Source: JBCCXL01 sp039191605
Lineage (GTDB): Bacteria > Acidobacteriota > Thermoanaerobaculia > Multivoradales > JAHZIX01
Length of the DNA stretch: 64,000 nt
Direction of reading: 5' to 3'
NCBI GenBank assembly: GCA_039191605.1
Contig: JBCCXL010000023.1
Location: 1-64,000 of the forward strand
Shown one piece after another: positions 60,501 through 64,000 of this stretch. Each line of letters begins with the position of its first letter. Positions within the stretch are counted from its first letter, which is position 1. The notes below the pieces were generated by a model that saw nothing but the letters and a program-made list of their open reading frames with translations, searched no databases and was not told the origin of the DNA. The translations under genes and the position numbers were made by a program.

Positions 60501-60756
60501 ACTCGGCTCCTGGCGGAGCGGTGACTCCGCAGTCTCGGGACGTTTCACGAGAGACGCCCGGCTCTTTTCGCATCGAGGGAGGGTGGAGGGATCAAAGGCT
60601 CGCCGAAGCTCGGCCGCAGGGCCTCGATCACCGCCGTCGAAGCGGTGAGCTTATCTCAGGTCCTACCCTCTCGCCGAGGACGTCGTTTGTGCATCTCGGC
60701 TCGATCTTGGACCGATTCTTAGAGCCTGAGAGTCTCCCCGTTCTTCGCGGGCAGAT

Positions 60757-61581
60757 TCAGTCCGTCGCCGGATCCTTCGGCACCGCCACCGCCGTCTGCC
60801 CCCGCAGCGGCAGCTGTTTGCGGCCGTCCCGGCCTCCGCTGTGGAGCCAGATGTAGCGGTAGATCTCCGCCACGTCGGAAATCGCGTGGGAATAGGCCAG
60901 CGCCGTCACCCCGAAGGCGGTGGAGCGGTCGTCGAAATGCCTGCGCCCGTCGATGGTGCCGATACGCCGGTATTCGTCTCCAATCCGAGGATAGGTCTTG
61001 CGGCAGCGCTCTCGCGCCTCGTCGATCAGCTGCTGCGGCGTCTCCGCCTGCTGCAGCGCCGGTCGTAGCCCGTAGAACACCGGCTGGAAGCGCGGCGCGG
61101 CGCTCTCCGCGTAGCGGCTGAAGTCGCCGAAATAGCGGGGCTCCATGGCGTCCTCGGCGGAGCAGTTCAGCGGGTGGTTGAGGTCCGCCACGTAGTGGGC
61201 CACCACTCCCAGCCGATAGACCACCTCTTCGAAAGGCCGCAGCGCCTGAATCGCCTTGATCGCTCCGTCCACCTCGTACAGCACCACCCGGTCCAGCTGC
61301 CCCCGAGCCTTCAGGCTCTCAACATCCCGCGCCCCCAACCTGCCGGGTAGCTCGCCGTTGAAGTAATGCCGGCTCTCATCCCCGTCATAAAAGGCCGCAC
61401 GGGTCCCTTCCCGCAGCTTGCCGCGATGCTTGGCAATCTGCCGCAGCAAATCCGGCGGCGCCAAACGCGCCCCCGTCTCCGAAATACTCTCCTGCATCGC
61501 CGGCGACCACCCCCAACCCGGTCCCGCCCCCATCACCAACAACACCAGCACTAGCCCCCCAAGGTGTCTCATGGCCGGCAT
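60757..61581 (-). CDS. Secreted zinc-dependent hydrolase-like protein (phospholipase C/S1-P1 nuclease fold, tentative)
   Basis: About 274 residues with a signal peptide (LGGLVLVLLVMGAGPGWGW). RLGVVAHYVADLNHPLNC resembles the zinc-binding helix (H...D..hPLH) of bacterial zinc-dependent phospholipases C and S1/P1 nucleases. SRHYFNGE and the C-terminal YSHAISDVAEIYRYIW give further His/Asp candidates. A Trp right after the likely cleavage site would fit the N-terminal Trp ligand of that fold. Assignment is tentative. The ATG at 61581 has AGGGGG five bases upstream. The frame upstream runs into tRNA-Phe DNA and is not coding. Divergent from tRNA-Phe. Confidence 0.6.
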   Translation of the reverse strand: MPAMRHLGGLVLVLLVMGAGPGWGWSPAMQESISETGARLAPPDLLRQIAKHRGKLREGTRAAFYDGDESRHYFNGELPGRLGARDVESLKARGQLDRVVLYEVDGAIKAIQALRPFEEVVYRLGVVAHYVADLNHPLNCSAEDAMEPRYFGDFSRYAESAAPRFQPVFYGLRPALQQAETPQQLIDEARERCRKTYPRIGDEYRRIGTIDGRRHFDDRSTAFGVTALAYSHAISDVAEIYRYIWLHSGGRDGRKQLPLRGQTAVAVPKDPATD

Positions 61582-61602
61582 TCTACCCCCTCTAGAAACC
61601 TC

Positions 61603-61632
61603 TTGACGCCGCCCCCGCCGCCCCCGTACAAT
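61603..61632 (+). promoter_or_regulatory. Sigma-70 promoter of tRNA-Phe
   Basis: TTGACG, an 18-base C-rich spacer, TACAAT; the -10 box ends 12 bases before the tRNA. Confidence 0.75.
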
Positions 61633-61644
61633 CCCCGCCTCAGT

Positions 61645-61720
61645 GCCCAGGTAGCTCAGTTGGTAGAGCACCTGACTGAAAATCAGGGTGTCGGTGGTTC
61701 AAATCCGCCCCTGGGCACCA
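61645..61720 (+). tRNA. tRNA-Phe (anticodon GAA)
   Basis: Acceptor GCCCAGG/CCTGGGC, D-arm GCTC/GAGC, anticodon stem CCTGA/TCAGG with loop CTGAAAA, T-arm GGTGG-TTCAAAT-CCGCC, discriminator A and encoded CCA. Confidence 0.97.
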
Positions 61721-61929
61721 TTCGCAGATTTTGATGCGAATTGAGAGGTGGAGAGGACATCACGGTTTGGTGACCTCTTGCCCTAAAGCAGGTCGGTAGA
61801 GTGGCGGTAAACAGTTTCGACTGAAAGATGGACAACCCGGATGGTTAGGGTTGCTTCTGCGTTCCTTTGCCATTTCGTTGAGGTCCCCGAGTCCGGTGGG
61901 GTGACATCGCAGTGAGGGCCTTTTGACGC

Positions 61930-63825
61930 TCAGGGGGTGCCGAAGTTGGCATTGCCGGCCGGTGTGCTTTGATGAAAGTTAGTGACGTTTGACTCATTCT
62001 TGTAGTAGTCATGAACGTCTTGGAAGTGGTTTCGGAAACTCCAGACGTCCGATACGTCCGCATCCGCAAAGCTGAAGTCTAGGCCAATTCGGGTATTTCG
62101 GATCGAGTTGTCCGTAATGATTAGGTGGTTTAGGGGGTTGGTCGATCGAATCCTGATTCCACTGTATTCATTGCCGTTGGGGCCTGAAGCTGCCTCACCA
62201 AATGTGCCGCCATTGATCATGTTGCCGCTGACAATCACTTGATTTGCCTCTCCTGTGCCGGAGGTGTAGCGTACATTGATTCCTCCATAAGCATTGCCGG
62301 GGCCAATGATGTTATCCTTGATGATGACGCCTTCCGTGCCATCGACGAATGCGAGGATCGAAAATCCTTTGTCTAAGCCGTAGGTGGTGTTGTGTATTTG
62401 ATTGCCAATGATCGAGTGGTAGTCCGAGCCGCCGATGGCAAGCTGGATGCCGCTGTTGAAGTTTTCGATCCAATTACCTTGGACGGTGGATTCAGAGGTT
62501 TTGATGTAGATTCCTATGTGCTTTCCGTCCTCAACGGCCGATGTCCGTCGAATATGGTTATTGGAGACGATAATGCCGTATCCAAGTTGGTCGCTCTCTC
62601 CTCGGTTCTTTCCTTTTACCGTGATCGCTCCATCTGAGCCAATTTCACCGCTGGCGTCTTCGACGAAATTTCTCGTGATGATTCCGTAGAGGGCTTTGGT
62701 GTAGATGCCTTCGATGTCAGAGCACCCTGCATTGCAGGTCACTTTCCGTACGCTATTGTCCGCAATCTTGACATCGAATCCTTGCACCATGATTCCCTTC
62801 GGGTCATCCCTCGTCTCGGTATTGACTCCATCAATGATGTTGTTTGTTACTTGGATCTCTCTTACCGTGACTCCAGGTGTTGAAAATCCGATGGTAATGG
62901 CAGATGTCTTGATGTCACTGATCGTGTTGTTGTGAATGAAGACTTTCTCAGCGGAGGTGTTCTTCCCGATTCTCACCAGTCCTCCACCTTCTGCGGCTCC
63001 GCTCCCTCCACGGACAACGTTGTTGTAGATGCGTACGAGAGATAAGTTGATTCCGCTGGTGGACTCAGTGTCCAGCACGCTCATATAGCTGTTGGACTGA
63101 CCGCCAACTCGCTCAAATGTGCAGTCGTGGATAGAAATGGACTGCGCTCCAGGACGGGGGAAGACAATTTGTCGGTTCTTCCAGTCAAGGATGGTGAGGT
63201 TTGAGAGCTCGAAGCTCGGACTCTGAATCGGGAACATTTTGGCTTGGCTACTCAGGCTACGGTTCACCCCTGAAAGGATGGTGACTCCTTGTCCGTCTCC
63301 CTGGATATGAAGGTCGGTCGTGATCGTGGGAGGGATATAGGTGTCCAGATAATAGGTTCCAGCTGGGATCCTAATGATCGCCCCGATATTTGCCGAGATG
63401 GCGTCGTGAATCGCGTCTTCTAGGGCTGTGGAGTCGTCCAGGCTATCGGTGCCATCTGCGTTGTACGGTGCCTGAGTAATGTCATAGACCGCAGATACGG
63501 CGGCATTTTTTTGACTGTCAGCTGCTGCCCACGGAAGGGGGCTTGCGAAAATACTGCAGGGTGTGAAGAGAAGGATCAGTAGGGCGATTATAAAATGAAT
63601 ATTATTCAGGATGGATGAGGAAGAGCTGTCCCAAGATTTCTTGTGGGAGCTAAGGAGCGGTGGTAGGGGCATGCGGTGTTGGGTTTGCGCTCTTTTATTC
63701 TTGGTGCATTGTGATGCGGTAGCCTCTGCTGGCTTCTGGCTAAGAGAAGGAAGAGTGAATTGACTTGCTTGGGTGCTGCTGATTCTTGGGGTAGTGCTAT
63801 TTCGCTTCAATTTCTCTGAGTCCAT
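61930..63825 (-). CDS. Secreted right-handed beta-helix protein
   Basis: Up to 631 residues. A hydrophobic export segment (IHFIIALLILLFTPCSIFASP) lies at about 75-95, so the true start may be the ATG at 63672 rather than 63825; neither has a good ribosome binding site. The mature part begins like pectate-lyase-fold proteins (YDITQAPYNADGTDSLDDSTALEDAI, IIRIPAGTYYLD). It continues as a long series of parallel beta-helix turns rich in N-N-x-I (IHNNTISDIKTSAITIG, VTNNIIDGV, VSNNHIRRT, VSGNMINGG). Such proteins bind or cleave polysaccharides; no catalytic residues can be assigned. GC is clearly lower than in the rest of the window, and it lies just past tRNA-Phe, which suggests acquired DNA. Confidence 0.8.
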   Translation of the reverse strand: MDSEKLKRNSTTPRISSTQASQFTLPSLSQKPAEATASQCTKNKRAQTQHRMPLPPLLSSHKKSWDSSSSSILNNIHFIIALLILLFTPCSIFASPLPWAAADSQKNAAVSAVYDITQAPYNADGTDSLDDSTALEDAIHDAISANIGAIIRIPAGTYYLDTYIPPTITTDLHIQGDGQGVTILSGVNRSLSSQAKMFPIQSPSFELSNLTILDWKNRQIVFPRPGAQSISIHDCTFERVGGQSNSYMSVLDTESTSGINLSLVRIYNNVVRGGSGAAEGGGLVRIGKNTSAEKVFIHNNTISDIKTSAITIGFSTPGVTVREIQVTNNIIDGVNTETRDDPKGIMVQGFDVKIADNSVRKVTCNAGCSDIEGIYTKALYGIITRNFVEDASGEIGSDGAITVKGKNRGESDQLGYGIIVSNNHIRRTSAVEDGKHIGIYIKTSESTVQGNWIENFNSGIQLAIGGSDYHSIIGNQIHNTTYGLDKGFSILAFVDGTEGVIIKDNIIGPGNAYGGINVRYTSGTGEANQVIVSGNMINGGTFGEAASGPNGNEYSGIRIRSTNPLNHLIITDNSIRNTRIGLDFSFADADVSDVWSFRNHFQDVHDYYKNESNVTNFHQSTPAGNANFGTP

Positions 63826-63864
63826 GTGGATATTTTTGTGAGTAGCCGCCGTGGCCGCTCTCTA

Positions 63865-63910
63865 TGCACCTTTGAAGGTGCACTCAGCGACTGCGCGCCT
63901 TATTGCGCGC
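63865..63910. repeat. Two adjacent inverted repeats upstream of the beta-helix gene
   Basis: TGCACCTT-TG-AAGGTGCA (63865-63882, perfect) is followed by GCGCGC-CTTATT-GCGCGC (63893-63910, perfect). They lie 40-85 bp upstream of the outer start codon of the beta-helix gene, and could be regulator sites or hairpins of a gene beyond the window. Confidence 0.6.
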
Positions 63911-64000
63911 TTTACAGCTGTCAAAGGTAGTGAACTCGGTGGCATTCCAGCTGATGAGCTGTTCTCAGGGTGCTGGCGGATGCTCTCGCCCTTGAGAGAT

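Noticed and set aside
61645..61671. Start of the secreted hydrolase at 61671
   Set aside because: That start would lie inside tRNA-Phe; a good ribosome binding site supports 61581.

Overview
The window reads as chromosome of a GC-rich Gram-negative bacterium, most likely Acidobacteriota (a Thermoanaerobaculia-like lineage; inference). The evidence is a complete Kdo branch for LPS (kdsA, kdsB, kdsC, kdsD), a LolA-type lipoprotein carrier, TatBC, many signal-peptide and lipobox proteins, and a duplicated MacB/FtsX 'orphan permease' of the ADOP type that is best known from Acidobacteriota. There is no rRNA, CRISPR array, transposase or integrase.

Layout. 1-1.1 kb: one small secreted protein preceded by four 19-bp palindromic repeats. 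1.05-7.3 kb: a self-contained minus-strand operon of visibly lower GC with its own near-consensus promoter (7279-7307) and terminator (1054-1086). It encodes an ADOP permease, a 34-residue Cys-rich peptide with a very strong ribosome binding site, a membrane M50 metalloprotease with an N-terminal PqqD/RRE-like domain, and a TPR protein with a degenerate ATPase-like N-terminus. I read this as a RiPP-type (ribosomal peptide) system and the most interesting part of the window. 7.4-12.1 kb: DUF4301 protein, rfbC, rfbB and a HAL2-type nucleotidase. 12.2-15.5 kb: ECF sigma factor, membrane protein and a bactofilin-like membrane protein. 15.5-21.6 kb: atypical Nramp transporter, thioesterase, RecD2, and a sigma-54 response regulator with a small follower gene. 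21.7-29.6 kb: the conserved tilS-ftsH-folP-cdaA-cdaR-glmM cluster, with a CAU tRNA upstream. 29.7-33.5 kb: ArsR regulator, Mn-type superoxide dismutase, tRNA-Val, tRNA-Asp and rpmG. 33.6-43.2 kb: a sulfatase-fold lipoprotein, a second sigma factor, an HDAC-family deacetylase, a three-module secreted protein, a CtpA protease and tatBC. 43.2-53.9 kb: a large secreted protein, a second sulfatase-fold protein and the Kdo/CTP operon kdsB-pyrG-kdsA-kdsD-kdsC. 54-61.7 kb: UbiB kinase, an anchored hypothetical, LolA, purH, a secreted hydrolase and tRNA-Phe. 61.9-63.8 kb: a low-GC beta-helix protein next to that tRNA.

How the genes work together. Most of the window is housekeeping for the envelope: UDP-GlcNAc precursor (glmM) linked to c-di-AMP (cdaA/cdaR), Kdo synthesis fed with CTP by pyrG, lipoprotein sorting (lolA), folded-protein export (tatBC) and proteolysis (ftsH, ctpA). 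A recurrent oddity is short tandem repeats with 13-19 bp periods in many spacers and 15-bp in-frame repeats in several surface-protein genes. Functions are assigned from recognised motifs only; no database search was possible.
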